From assembly GCF_000514775.1 (NCBI RefSeq), contig NZ_AZWO01000020.1:128-64127 (forward strand): a stretch of DNA of 64,000 bases. The letters run 5' to 3'. This DNA comes from Salinispora pacifica CNR114 (GTDB lineage: Bacteria > Actinomycetota > Actinomycetes > Mycobacteriales > Micromonosporaceae). The translations under genes and the position numbers were made by a program. Below the pieces are notes generated by a model. That model searched no databases and was not told the DNA's origin. It saw only the letters and a program-made list of their open reading frames with translations. How positions within the stretch are numbered: position 1 is the first letter of the stretch; the number at the start of each line of letters is the position of its first letter. Positions 1-8,656 of the stretch are shown here, piece by piece.

Positions 1-264
<264 letters not shown>

Positions 265-321
265 CTGCGCCAGCCGGGGCAGCGTGACCGTCACCACACT
301 TGACCGGGACAAGAGGAAGCC

Positions 322-942
322 ATGGCCCCCGCCACCCGAAACCGGACCACATCCCAGACCGAGCAGATTCGCGAACACGTCCTGATCACCGCCGACCGGC
401 TCTACTACAGCCGCGGCATAAACGCCGTGGGCATGGACGCCCTACGCAACGAGGCCGGCGTTTCTCTCAAACGCCTCTACCAGCTGTTCCCCTCCAAGGA
501 GAACCTTGTCGAAGCCGTCCTGCATCGCCGCCGCGGCATCTGGAACAGCCTCGTCGAAACCGCCATCGCCACCGGCAGTGACATACCCCGAGATCAACTA
601 CTCGCCGTCTACGACATGCTGGCCCACTGGTTCGACGAAGACGACTTCCGCGGCTGCGTCTTCATCAACACCTTCGGCGAGCTCGGCGGCACCGCACCCC
701 ACATCGCCGCGCTCATCCGCGACCACAAGGCAAACTTCCAGGCACGCCTGGCCGAACTGGTCACCCAAACCGGCGCCCCCGCCGCACTCGCCCACCAACT
801 CGCCATCCTCGCCGAAGGCGCCCAGACCACCGCCGCCATCGCCGGCACCAACGACGCCGCCCACCACGCCCGCGCCGCCGCCACCACCCTGATCGACACC
901 GCCCTGGCCACCAACCGGCCACAAGCCCCCACAACGGGGTAA
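322..942 (+). CDS. TetR family transcriptional regulator
   Basis: This 206-residue protein has the TetR layout. The DNA-binding domain is at about residues 16-65, with the helix-turn-helix around VGMDALRNEAGVSLKRLYQL ending in FPSKENL. A variable all-helical ligand-binding C-terminal domain follows. The ATG at 322 is preceded by GAGGAAG. It probably represses itself and the divergent hydrolase gene through the two operators at 211-264. The C-terminal domain resembles regulators of small hydrophobic inducers, but the ligand cannot be inferred. Confidence 0.9.
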   Translation: MAPATRNRTTSQTEQIREHVLITADRLYYSRGINAVGMDALRNEAGVSLKRLYQLFPSKENLVEAVLHRRRGIWNSLVETAIATGSDIPRDQLLAVYDMLAHWFDEDDFRGCVFINTFGELGGTAPHIAALIRDHKANFQARLAELVTQTGAPAALAHQLAILAEGAQTTAAIAGTNDAAHHARAAATTLIDTALATNRPQAPTTG

Positions 943-969
943 AACCTCCCGGGCGCCGCCGGACCGGAC

Positions 970-1374
970 TCAGAGGAGGTTCACCCCGAGCAGCAGGGTG
1001 CCGGCCGTGAGGCTGGCGCCGCCGGCGACGGTGAGCCAGATGAGTTTGTTGGGCTTGGTGTCCCGGGGCCGGATCACCGAGAGGAAGAAGCCGAGCGGCA
1101 TCAGGATCGGGGCGGCGACGAAGAGCAGCCGGATCAGCGTACGGGTGCCGCTTCCCGCGTCGGCCTCTTCGATGTAGGGGAGGGCGACGAGGGCGAAGAG
1201 GACCAGCACCCCGGCGTGCGCGTGCCCGGCGGCCCAGAGGCCCCGGCGGACCGGGTTGTCCAGGTAGCCGGCTACGCGCCCGGCGAGGTGCTGGAGCAGG
1301 GCCAGTCCGCCGAACGCGATCGTCGCGACGGTGATCAGCAGGATTCCGGCGGTGTTCAGGGTTGACGGGGACAT
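970..1374 (-). CDS. small multi-pass membrane protein, unknown function
   Basis: A protein of 134 residues with about four hydrophobic segments, at roughly residues 8-28, 48-66, 80-100 and 110-130. There are charged residues in the loops, for example VIRPRDTKPNK. I do not recognise the family. The ATG at 1374 is chosen over an upstream frame extension because GGAGGTG sits six bases in front of it. A TTGACA-like -35 element reads on the minus strand at 1428-1423, but the matching -10 is poor. It is convergent with the tetR gene and divergent from the sigma factor gene at 1494. Confidence 0.75.
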   Translation of the reverse strand: MSPSTLNTAGILLITVATIAFGGLALLQHLAGRVAGYLDNPVRRGLWAAGHAHAGVLVLFALVALPYIEEADAGSGTRTLIRLLFVAAPILMPLGFFLSVIRPRDTKPNKLIWLTVAGGASLTAGTLLLGVNLL

Positions 1375-1493
1375 CGGGCACCTCCAACTAGTCAGTGTAA
1401 AGATGCACCTCCGCCCGAATCTTGTCAACATCTAGATTCCCCACCAGGCAAGCTCTCAGCGGTCGCCGGCGTCAGAGGTATCGGAGGTGACCG

Positions 1494-2009
1494 GTGTCCG
1501 AACGCATCGACGGGGAGTTCACCGCGTTTGTCAACGAACGGGGTGGTGTTCTACTGCGGGCCGCCTACGCCCTGGCCGGCAGCCAGCACGGCGCCGAGGA
1601 CCTGCTCCAGACCGCGCTGGCCAAGGCGTACGCCCGCTGGTCACGGATCCGGGGAGAGCCCGAGCCGTACGTACGCCAGATCCTCTACCGGGACCAGGTG
1701 TCCGGCTGGCGGCGCCGTTCCCGCCGGCCGGAGTTCCCGGTCGCCGTGCCGCCCGACAGCGTCGGCGGACCCGACCGCGGGCACGAGGTTGACCTGCGGC
1801 TGCTGCTGCGCGAGGCGCTGCTGGCGCTGCCACCGCGGCAACGCGCGGTACTGACCCTGCGCTACCTGGAAGACCGGAGTGTCGAACAGACCGCCGAGCT
1901 GCTCGGCTGCCGGGCCGGCACGGTCGCCAGTCAGACCTCCCGGGCGCTGGCCCGACTGCGGCAACTGGTTCCCGCACTCGACGGGCACCGCACCGAGGAG
2001 TGGAGATGA
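1494..2009 (+). CDS. ECF sigma factor, SigE family
   Basis: A 171-residue extracytoplasmic-function sigma factor of the actinobacterial SigE-like family. Region 2 spans about residues 8-65 (AAYALAGSQHGAEDLLQTAL). Region 4 spans about 105-158 (LLALPPRQRAVLTLRYLEDR, then a helix-turn-helix in SVEQTAELLGCRAGTVASQ). Translation starts at GTG 1494, preceded by GGAGGTG at 1483-1489. Its stop overlaps the start of the next gene as ATGA, so the two are translationally coupled. The partner is a membrane protein, the usual arrangement for sigma and its membrane-linked regulator. Confidence 0.9.
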   Translation: MSERIDGEFTAFVNERGGVLLRAAYALAGSQHGAEDLLQTALAKAYARWSRIRGEPEPYVRQILYRDQVSGWRRRSRRPEFPVAVPPDSVGGPDRGHEVDLRLLLREALLALPPRQRAVLTLRYLEDRSVEQTAELLGCRAGTVASQTSRALARLRQLVPALDGHRTEEWR

Positions 2010-3136
2010 ACGGACCAACCGAGCAGGACCTACGGATCGCACTGCGGGAGCTGGCCGACGAGGCCCGCCCGCCAACCAGCCTCGCCGACGCCGCGCGGAG
2101 CCGGGGCCGACGGCTGCGGCACCGACGGCGACTGGCTGTGACCGGTGGCGCGCTGGCGGCGTTGGTCGCCCTGGCCGCTCCCTTCGTCTGGCTCCGGCCA
2201 ACCGCCCCCGAGCCGGGCCCGGCCGCCTGGGTTCCGCCGTCGAACCCAGCGGCACCGAGCCCATCCCGGATACCGGCACCCACCGGGAACTGGGCCCAGC
2301 GCCCCCTGCCGCTGCCCGGCGGGTGGCTACTGGTCGGTGCCACGCCGTCCGGCATGTCCTACACGCCGGACGGCGAGCGCATCATCCAGCAGGGGTACGC
2401 GTTGGACCGCACCCAGGACCAGTACGTCAGCACCGACGAGTACGACGAGATCTGGACCTCACCCAGCGGCGCGGTCGCGGGGGTGGTGGACTACGACCGG
2501 CCGGGCGAGTTCGGGTTACTCGACCTGGGCAGCGGCGCGGTCCGCTGGGTGCGTACCGGTCAGCACGCCATGACGCCACAGTGGTCACCCGACGGCAGCC
2601 GAATCGCCCTGACCATCGGACGACACACGGCCCTCGGTGTGCTGAGTGCCACCGGCGAATGGCAGCTGTTCCCGGTGGACACCGAGAGGTACTTCTGCAC
2701 CGACTACTGCTACTTCACCTGGACCCGGGACGGCCGGGAGGTGGTGTGGCAACAGACCGACCCCACCGCGCCCCGCTCCGAGGCTGCGCCGCACATCCGG
2801 CGGGGGGTGCAGCTCTTCTCCCCCGACGACGGCCGTCCGACCCGGTTCCTCCCGATCAAGGGGGACCCCACCGGACCGTGGTCCTGGTCGCCGGACGGCC
2901 AGCGGGTGGTGGTCAAGGGCCCGCAGGGGCCGGAGATCGTCGAGGTTGCCACCGGGCGCGTGCTCGGGCCGACGGCGAGCGCGGAGGCGGCGTGGGGCCC
3001 CGACAACCAGTTGCTGTACCAGGACCGGCTGACCGGGGAGATGGTGCTGGTCGACCTGGACGGTCGGGAACTCGTCCGGCAGGCCCTTCCGGGGAAGGTC
3101 GGGCAGGACCTGACGGTTCTGGTGGCACCCCGTTGA
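2006..3136 (+). CDS. membrane-anchored beta-propeller protein, likely sigma regulator
   Basis: A 376-residue protein coupled to the sigma gene by a 4-bp ATGA overlap. The N-terminal 45 residues are charged and presumably cytoplasmic. One transmembrane segment follows at about residues 47-65 (LAVTGGALAALVALAAPFVW), then a Pro-rich linker. The rest is an extracytoplasmic WD40/TolB-like propeller with repeated blades such as QWSPDGSRIALT and WSWSPDGQRVVV. An anti-sigma role is inferred from position and topology; no zinc-binding HxxxCxxC motif is visible in the N-terminal part. A GTG at 2000 is an alternative start. Confidence 0.75.
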   Translation: MNGPTEQDLRIALRELADEARPPTSLADAARSRGRRLRHRRRLAVTGGALAALVALAAPFVWLRPTAPEPGPAAWVPPSNPAAPSPSRIPAPTGNWAQRPLPLPGGWLLVGATPSGMSYTPDGERIIQQGYALDRTQDQYVSTDEYDEIWTSPSGAVAGVVDYDRPGEFGLLDLGSGAVRWVRTGQHAMTPQWSPDGSRIALTIGRHTALGVLSATGEWQLFPVDTERYFCTDYCYFTWTRDGREVVWQQTDPTAPRSEAAPHIRRGVQLFSPDDGRPTRFLPIKGDPTGPWSWSPDGQRVVVKGPQGPEIVEVATGRVLGPTASAEAAWGPDNQLLYQDRLTGEMVLVDLDGRELVRQALPGKVGQDLTVLVAPR

Positions 3137-3161
3137 CCGGCCGGCAGACACTCGCGGCAGC

Positions 3162-3185
3162 CCGGTCCGCGAAGCGCCGGACCGG
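3162..3185. terminator. hairpin between convergent genes
   Basis: An inverted repeat with 7-8 bp arms (CCGGTCC at 3162-3168, GGACCGG at 3179-3185) sits between the stop of the propeller gene and the stop of the convergent cca gene. There is no clear T run, so this would be a weak bidirectional terminator. Confidence 0.4.
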
Positions 3186-3197
3186 TCGCGCTCCGCC

Positions 3198-4655
3198 CTA
3201 CTCGACGATTCCCTGCTCGCGGGACCAGCGCAGCAGCTCGGCCTCGGCCTCGTCCCGCCCCAGCGGGCCCCGCTCCAGCCGTACCTCCTTGAGGTGCTTC
3301 CAGGCCTGCCCGACGACCGGACCCGGCGGTACGCCGAGCAGCTCCATGATCGCGTTGCCGTCCAGGTCGGGGCGGACCCGGGCCAGGTCCTCCTCGGCCG
3401 CGAGCCGAGCGATCCGCTCCTCCAGCGCGTCGTAGTCGGCGGCGAGTCCGGCGGCCTTACGCCGGTTGCGGGTGGTGCAGTCGGAGCGGGTCAGCTTGTG
3501 CAGCCGCGCCAGCAGGTCACCGGCGTCGGTGACGTACCGGCGCACCGCCGAGTCGGTCCACTCGCCCCGGCCGTACCCGTAGAACCGCAGATGCAGCGCG
3601 ACCAGTGCGGTGACCTTGGTGGTGGTCTCCCGGGGGAAGCGCAGCGCCTTCATCCGGGCCTTGGTCATCCGGGCGCCGACCACCTCGTGGTGGTGGAAGC
3701 TGACCCGACCGTCCGACCCGACCGCCTTCGTCGCCGGCTTGCCGACGTCGTGCATGAGCGCGGCCATCCGGAGGATGAAATCGCAGCCGTCCTCCTCGTA
3801 CGAGACGGCGTTGCGCACCACGGTCAACGTGTGCTCGTACACGTCCTTGTGCTGGGCGTGCTCGTCGATCTCCAGCTTGAGCCCGGTCAGCTCGGGCAGG
3901 AACCGCTCGGCCAGCCCGGTGTCGACCAGCAGTCGCAGGCCGGCCACCGGGTCCGCGCCGCAGAGCAGCTTGGTGAACTCGTCCCGGATCCGCTCCGCCG
4001 TGATCCGATCCAGGTCGGCGGCCATCCGTACCATCGCCGCCCGGACGTCCGGGTGCACGGCGAACCGCAGCTGGGCGGCGAACCGGGCCGCCCGCAGCAT
4101 CCGCAGCGGGTCGTCGCGGAACGACTCCTCCGGCGCCGCCGGGGTACGGACCACTTTGGCCGCGAGATCCGCCAACCCGCCGTGCGGGTCGGTGAAGCGA
4201 TGCTCGGGGAGGCTGACCGCCATCGCGTTGACGGTGAAGTCCCGCCGCTTCAGGTCCTCGGCGAGGCTCGTGCCGTACTGCACCACCGGATTGCGGCTGA
4301 CCTGGTCGTACACCTCCGCCCGGAAGGTGGTGATCTCCAACCGCAGGCCGTCGCGCTGCACTCCGATGGTGCCGAACTCCCGCCCGGTCTCCCAGATCGC
4401 CTCGGCCCAACCACGCACGATCCGCAGCGTCTCGTCCGGCTGCGCGTCGGTGCAGAAGTCCAGGTCGTCGCCGAGACGGCCGAGCAGTGCGTCGCGGACC
4501 GATCCGCCGACCAGGTGCAGTTCGTGACCGGCGCTCGCGAAGCGGCGGCCCAACTCGTCGGCGACCGGAGAAACCCGGAGCAGTTCGGCTACGGCGGTGC
4601 GCTGCGCGGCGGTGAGTTCGCGGCGGTCGGCGGCGTGCGGTGCGGAATCGGACAT
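3198..4655 (-). CDS. cca: CCA-adding tRNA nucleotidyltransferase
   Basis: A 485-residue class II nucleotidyltransferase that adds or repairs the 3' CCA of tRNAs in the cytoplasm. The catalytic head has GGSVRD at residues 50-55 and the metal-binding DDLDF at 63-67. RRDFTVNAMA follows at 137-146, then RMLRAARF at about 185-192. A C-terminal HD phosphohydrolase domain carries MHDVGKP at 301-307. Length and domain order fit actinobacterial CCA enzymes. Translation starts at ATG 4655. It is divergent from murJ. In Mycobacterium tuberculosis a MutT and another gene lie in this interval; here only about 144 bp separate cca from murJ. Confidence 0.95.
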   Translation of the reverse strand: MSDSAPHAADRRELTAAQRTAVAELLRVSPVADELGRRFASAGHELHLVGGSVRDALLGRLGDDLDFCTDAQPDETLRIVRGWAEAIWETGREFGTIGVQRDGLRLEITTFRAEVYDQVSRNPVVQYGTSLAEDLKRRDFTVNAMAVSLPEHRFTDPHGGLADLAAKVVRTPAAPEESFRDDPLRMLRAARFAAQLRFAVHPDVRAAMVRMAADLDRITAERIRDEFTKLLCGADPVAGLRLLVDTGLAERFLPELTGLKLEIDEHAQHKDVYEHTLTVVRNAVSYEEDGCDFILRMAALMHDVGKPATKAVGSDGRVSFHHHEVVGARMTKARMKALRFPRETTTKVTALVALHLRFYGYGRGEWTDSAVRRYVTDAGDLLARLHKLTRSDCTTRNRRKAAGLAADYDALEERIARLAAEEDLARVRPDLDGNAIMELLGVPPGPVVGQAWKHLKEVRLERGPLGRDEAEAELLRWSREQGIVE

Positions 4656-4799
4656 GGGAGGGCCAGCCTATCGGTCCGACCGGGCCCGGCATCCGCCGGG
4701 CGCGGATGACGCCGGGCCGACGACTAGTCTGTGTCGAGGCCCTCGCCCGCGGACCCATGGTCGGTGCCGGGCACCGACCAGATCCTGGAGGCGACAACG

Positions 4800-6542
4800 A
4801 TGAGCGGCCGGCTCTACCGCAGCGCCAACGCGCTGGGCGACGGTGGCCGACCGACGGGAGACGACGCGATCTTCATCTCGGCTGAGCCGCTGAACCAGCC
4901 GGCCGCCGAGGCGGTCGCGCCACCGGATGAGGCGGTGGCCGAGGGGAGCGCCGCGGCGAACAGCCTGGTGATGGCCGCGGGCAGCCTGGTCAGTCGGGGT
5001 ACGGGTTTCATCCGGAACCTGATGATCGGCGCGGCTCTGGGCAACCTGGTCGGTAACGCGTACACCACGGCGATCTTCCTCCCGAACCAGGTGTACGAGT
5101 TCCTGCTCGGCGGAGTGCTCACCAGCGTGCTGGTGCCGGTGCTGGTCCGGCGGCGCAAGGCCGACCCGGACCGGGGCGAGGCGTACGCCCAGCGGCTGCT
5201 CACCCTGGCGGTGGTGGCGCTCGCCGCCGCCGCCCTGATCGCGGTGGTCCTGGCTCCGGTGCTGACCGGCATCTACGCCGGCGGTAAGGACGAGAACTAC
5301 CGGGGCCTGGTCACCAACCTGTCGTACCTGATGCTGCCGATGTTGTTCTTCACCGGCATCAGCGCGCTGATCGCCGCCGTGCTGAACACGCGCGGGCACT
5401 TCGCCGCCCCGATGTGGGCGCCGATCCTGAACAACCTGGTGGCCATCGGCACCTTCGGCCTCTACATCTGGGTCTACGGCGCGCAGGCGCTCCAGCCGGG
5501 CCAGGTCGGGGCGGACCGGATCCTGTTGGTCGGCGGCGGCACCCTGCTCGGGGTGGCGGTGCAGGCCGCGGGTCTGCTGCCCGCCCTACGCAAGGTCGGC
5601 TTCCGGTGGAAGCTGCGTTTCGACTTCCGCGCGTTGGGACTGCGGGAGTTGGCCCGGCTCGGCGCCTGGATGTTCTGCTACGTCGCGGTCAACCAGCTCG
5701 GGCTCTTCGTGGTGGTCAACCTGCTCACCCGGGTCGCCGGCGAGGACGACGCCGGCCTGCTGATCTACAACAACGTCTTCCTGCTGCTGATGATGGCGCA
5801 CGGCGTCATCGCGGTCTCGATCATCACCGCGCTGATGCCCCGGATGAGCGCCGCCGCGGCGGACGGCCGATTCACCGACCTCACGGCCGACCTGTCCCGG
5901 GGCACCCGGATGGTCACGGCCGTACTCGCCCCGGTGGCGGTCTGCTACGCCGTGCTGGCCGCGCCGATCTCCGTGGTGGTGTTCCGGTACGGCGCGTTCA
6001 CCGGGGAGAACGCCACCGCCACCGCCACCGTGCTGCTGGTCGCCGCAATCGGCTTGGTGCCCTTCGCGGTCAGCCAGCTCCTCACGTTCGCGTTCTACGC
6101 ACTACCGGACACCCGTACGCCCGCGCTGGCCAACATCCCGGTGGTGGCGCTGCGGGTGCTGCTCCAGGTCGGGCTCTACGTCGTCCTTCCCGCCACCTTC
6201 GCGGCGGCCGGCATGATGCTCGGCAACGCGATCTCGTACCTGGCGGCGGTGGTGCTGTCCGCGTTGCTGTTGCGGCCCCGGGTCGGCCGGATCGGGCTGG
6301 GCGGGATCATGCGTACGGTGGGCAAGGTGCTGGTCGCCGCGCTCGGAGCGGCACTGGTCGGTCTCCTGGTGGTCCGCCTGCTGCCGGGCCGGCCGGAGGA
6401 GCTCGGGTGGTTCGCGGCGGCGGTACAGCTGCTGATCGGTGGGGCGGCGATCGGTCTCAGCTACCTCGGGCTCGCGATGCTGCTCCGGATCGGGGAGGTC
6501 ACCGAGGTGGTCACCATGGTCCGCCGCCGGCTCGGTCACTGA
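4800..6542 (+). CDS. murJ: lipid II flippase MurJ (MviN family)
   Basis: A 580-residue polytopic membrane protein of the MviN/MurJ group. It moves the peptidoglycan precursor lipid II across the cytoplasmic membrane. About 14 hydrophobic segments are visible, starting near residue 55 (SLVMAAGSLVSRGTGFIRNL, the usual first helix signature). The ATG at 4800 is chosen over a GTG 69 bases upstream because GGAG lies at the right distance. The N-terminal 50 residues are hydrophilic. Unlike the M. tuberculosis homologue, the protein ends after the membrane domain; the pseudokinase and extracytoplasmic parts are encoded by the next gene. Confidence 0.95.
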   Translation: MSGRLYRSANALGDGGRPTGDDAIFISAEPLNQPAAEAVAPPDEAVAEGSAAANSLVMAAGSLVSRGTGFIRNLMIGAALGNLVGNAYTTAIFLPNQVYEFLLGGVLTSVLVPVLVRRRKADPDRGEAYAQRLLTLAVVALAAAALIAVVLAPVLTGIYAGGKDENYRGLVTNLSYLMLPMLFFTGISALIAAVLNTRGHFAAPMWAPILNNLVAIGTFGLYIWVYGAQALQPGQVGADRILLVGGGTLLGVAVQAAGLLPALRKVGFRWKLRFDFRALGLRELARLGAWMFCYVAVNQLGLFVVVNLLTRVAGEDDAGLLIYNNVFLLLMMAHGVIAVSIITALMPRMSAAAADGRFTDLTADLSRGTRMVTAVLAPVAVCYAVLAAPISVVVFRYGAFTGENATATATVLLVAAIGLVPFAVSQLLTFAFYALPDTRTPALANIPVVALRVLLQVGLYVVLPATFAAAGMMLGNAISYLAAVVLSALLLRPRVGRIGLGGIMRTVGKVLVAALGAALVGLLVVRLLPGRPEELGWFAAAVQLLIGGAAIGLSYLGLAMLLRIGEVTEVVTMVRRRLGH

Positions 6543-7011
6543 GCGTCCCGTTCTGACCGTTTCTCCCGAGGCGGGAACGATCTGATCCGCCCACCGGCGG
6601 GAGTGCACTCTGCGTGAACGAGGATCACCAATCTGGGGATACGGCTGTGGATAACTTCCGCTCCGCCGCGCCGTTGCCGCGCCAGCCTGTGGATAACCAG
6701 CCGGGCGGGAGGCATGTCCGGTGCTGGCCCGGGAATCTGGCCCGGGTGCCCGGCCACCCGACCCCAGCCCCTGCGGCAACTACTAGCGGTCAACCTCTAG
6801 ATTGGCTAGTACATGCGCCAGCAACACCGCCAACAACAGCCAAAACCGGACAAGACACCCGAGCCTGGCAGCCGCTAGCGGTGCGGTGGGAAGATGACAT
6901 GCTGGGGAAGGTGGGGAACCCAGGTAAGGTCGCTCTCGACGGATGCGGCCGGTTTCGGCGCAGGCGCCGACAACAGCCGGCCGGTTCGTGGAAGGCAGAG
7001 CGGAAGCCACA
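6543..7011. other. murJ-pseudokinase intergenic region with two DnaA boxes
   Basis: A 469-bp non-coding stretch. It holds two perfect DnaA boxes (TGTGGATAA) in the same orientation at 6646-6654 and 6688-6696, 42 bp apart. A short AT-richer stretch around 6780-6815 includes CTCTAGATTGGCTAG and could hold a promoter for the downstream gene. No open frame here looks coding. Confidence 0.7.
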
Positions 7012-8613
7012 ATGCCCAGCAACGCGGGTCCATCGATCGACACGATCACCGAGGGAGGACGGGTGACCCAGGTCGGCGGGGGTCAGGAGGCGGACGAGGA
7101 CGCTCCTCCGGTCATGACCTTCGGTGCTCCGATCGCCGGTGATGTGCTCGCCGAGCGGTACGAGCTCGTCGAGCACATCAACAACGACAGCGCCGGCCGG
7201 CTGCTCTGGCGTGGGGTCGATGTCGTGTTGCGCCGTCCCGTCGCAGTGGTGCTGCGCTACCCGGGCGGCGACTCCGCCACCGAAATGCTCCAAGCCGCCG
7301 TCGCCGCCAGCCGGGTCATCCACCCCAACCTGGTCGGTGTCTACGACGCGATCGACGAGGGCGAGCGGGCATACGTGGTCCGCGAGTGGGTCGACGGACA
7401 GTCGCTGCGGGAGCTCGTGGCCGCGGGGGCACTGGATCCAGCTCGGGCGACCGCCGTCGGCAACGCCGTCGCAAGCGCCCTGGCCGCCGTGCACGCCACT
7501 GGAATGGTGCACGGCAACGTCCACCCCGGCACGATCATGATCAGTGATGATGGCCGGGTGGTGTTGGCGGACGCGCGCACCGACGGGGCCGACAGCCAGG
7601 CCAGCGACCTTCGGGCGGTCGGCGGCGTCCTCTACTTCGCACTGACCGGCCACTGGCCGCACGCCGAGGTCCCGCTACACGGCGCCACCGCCGGACACGG
7701 ACGGGCGGCGACCCCGGACGCGGTCCGGGGTCCGACGGGTGCGCTCGCCGCGCCGCGCCAGGTCCGGGCCGGGGTTCCGGCATACCTCGACGACCTCACC
7801 ATGGATCTGCTGGACGGCTCACTCCCGCCCCCACCGTCTGATGTCCTCGCCGCGGAGTTGGCCCGGCTGGATGTCCCGGTCGATGAGCACCTGCTGGAAA
7901 GCAGCGGTCCACTGCGGTTCACCGCCGAGACCGGGGACGAGCCGTCACCGCTGGCCGCGGCGGGCGGGCGCAAGTTTGCCGTCGGGATCGCCAGCCTCCT
8001 CGCCGTCGCGCTCGTCGGCCTCCTGATCGGCATCAGCGTGCTCAGCGGAGGCGGGGACAGCGACCGGAACCCGACGACGGCCGCCAGTCCTTCTCCCACC
8101 ACGACGGCTGGTGAAGATCCACCCGACTCCGTAGCGGCCGAACCGCCGGAAATCAGCGCTGCGAAGGTCATTGACCCGGACAGTGGGGACCGCGTCGAGG
8201 TCCGCAACGCCGAGAAGGTGTTCGACGGCAGCCTGGATGAGGGCTGGGCGACCCAGACCTACCGGGGGCACCCGGATTTCGGCAAGATCAAGCGCGGCAT
8301 GGGCATCTGGCTCGACCTCGGTGAACCCCGCAAAATCAAGTCCCTGCAGGTGCAACTCTCGGCCCGGGGTGCGTCGGCCCGGTTGTACACGGGCGCCAAC
8401 GACCACCCCTCCTCAAGCGCGGGCGACAATGCGCTCTTCGAGGAGTACGAGCAGAACCCGATCGGGCCGGCCAAGGAAGATGCTGGCACGACGATGACCT
8501 TCGACGCCTTCGATGCGGACACCGAATACCAGTACCTGCTCGTCTGGCTGACCGAGCTGCCGCCGAGTGACGGCGGCTACAAGGTCGGCATTCAGGAGAT
8601 CAAGGTCTCGTGA
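7012..8613 (+). CDS. membrane-anchored protein pseudokinase with discoidin-like domain
   Basis: A protein of about 533 residues. Residues 43-287 follow the Ser/Thr kinase fold (VLAERYELVEHI start, later LRAVGGVLYFALTGHWPH). The catalytic residues are lost: the VAIK lysine position reads VAVVLRY, the HRD motif is HGN (167-169), and DFG is replaced around ADARTDG (186-192). A transmembrane helix lies at about 321-344, then a Ser/Thr/Pro linker. A C-terminal beta-sandwich with F5/8-type character follows (VFDGSLDEGWAT, GIWLDLGEPRKIKSLQV). This matches the C-terminal half of mycobacterial MviN, where the pseudokinase binds FhaA to control MurJ. GTG 7063, with GGGAGG in front, is an alternative start. 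Confidence 0.85.
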   Translation: MPSNAGPSIDTITEGGRVTQVGGGQEADEDAPPVMTFGAPIAGDVLAERYELVEHINNDSAGRLLWRGVDVVLRRPVAVVLRYPGGDSATEMLQAAVAASRVIHPNLVGVYDAIDEGERAYVVREWVDGQSLRELVAAGALDPARATAVGNAVASALAAVHATGMVHGNVHPGTIMISDDGRVVLADARTDGADSQASDLRAVGGVLYFALTGHWPHAEVPLHGATAGHGRAATPDAVRGPTGALAAPRQVRAGVPAYLDDLTMDLLDGSLPPPPSDVLAAELARLDVPVDEHLLESSGPLRFTAETGDEPSPLAAAGGRKFAVGIASLLAVALVGLLIGISVLSGGGDSDRNPTTAASPSPTTTAGEDPPDSVAAEPPEISAAKVIDPDSGDRVEVRNAEKVFDGSLDEGWATQTYRGHPDFGKIKRGMGIWLDLGEPRKIKSLQVQLSARGASARLYTGANDHPSSSAGDNALFEEYEQNPIGPAKEDAGTTMTFDAFDADTEYQYLLVWLTELPPSDGGYKVGIQEIKVS

Positions 8614-8656
8614 TCCGCTCACCGCGTCCCCGGCACTGTCTCCGCCGGGCGCGGTG

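Noticed and set aside
3294..4709. Long open frame antisense to cca
   Set aside because: No recognisable domains; cca is complete with all motifs on the other strand.
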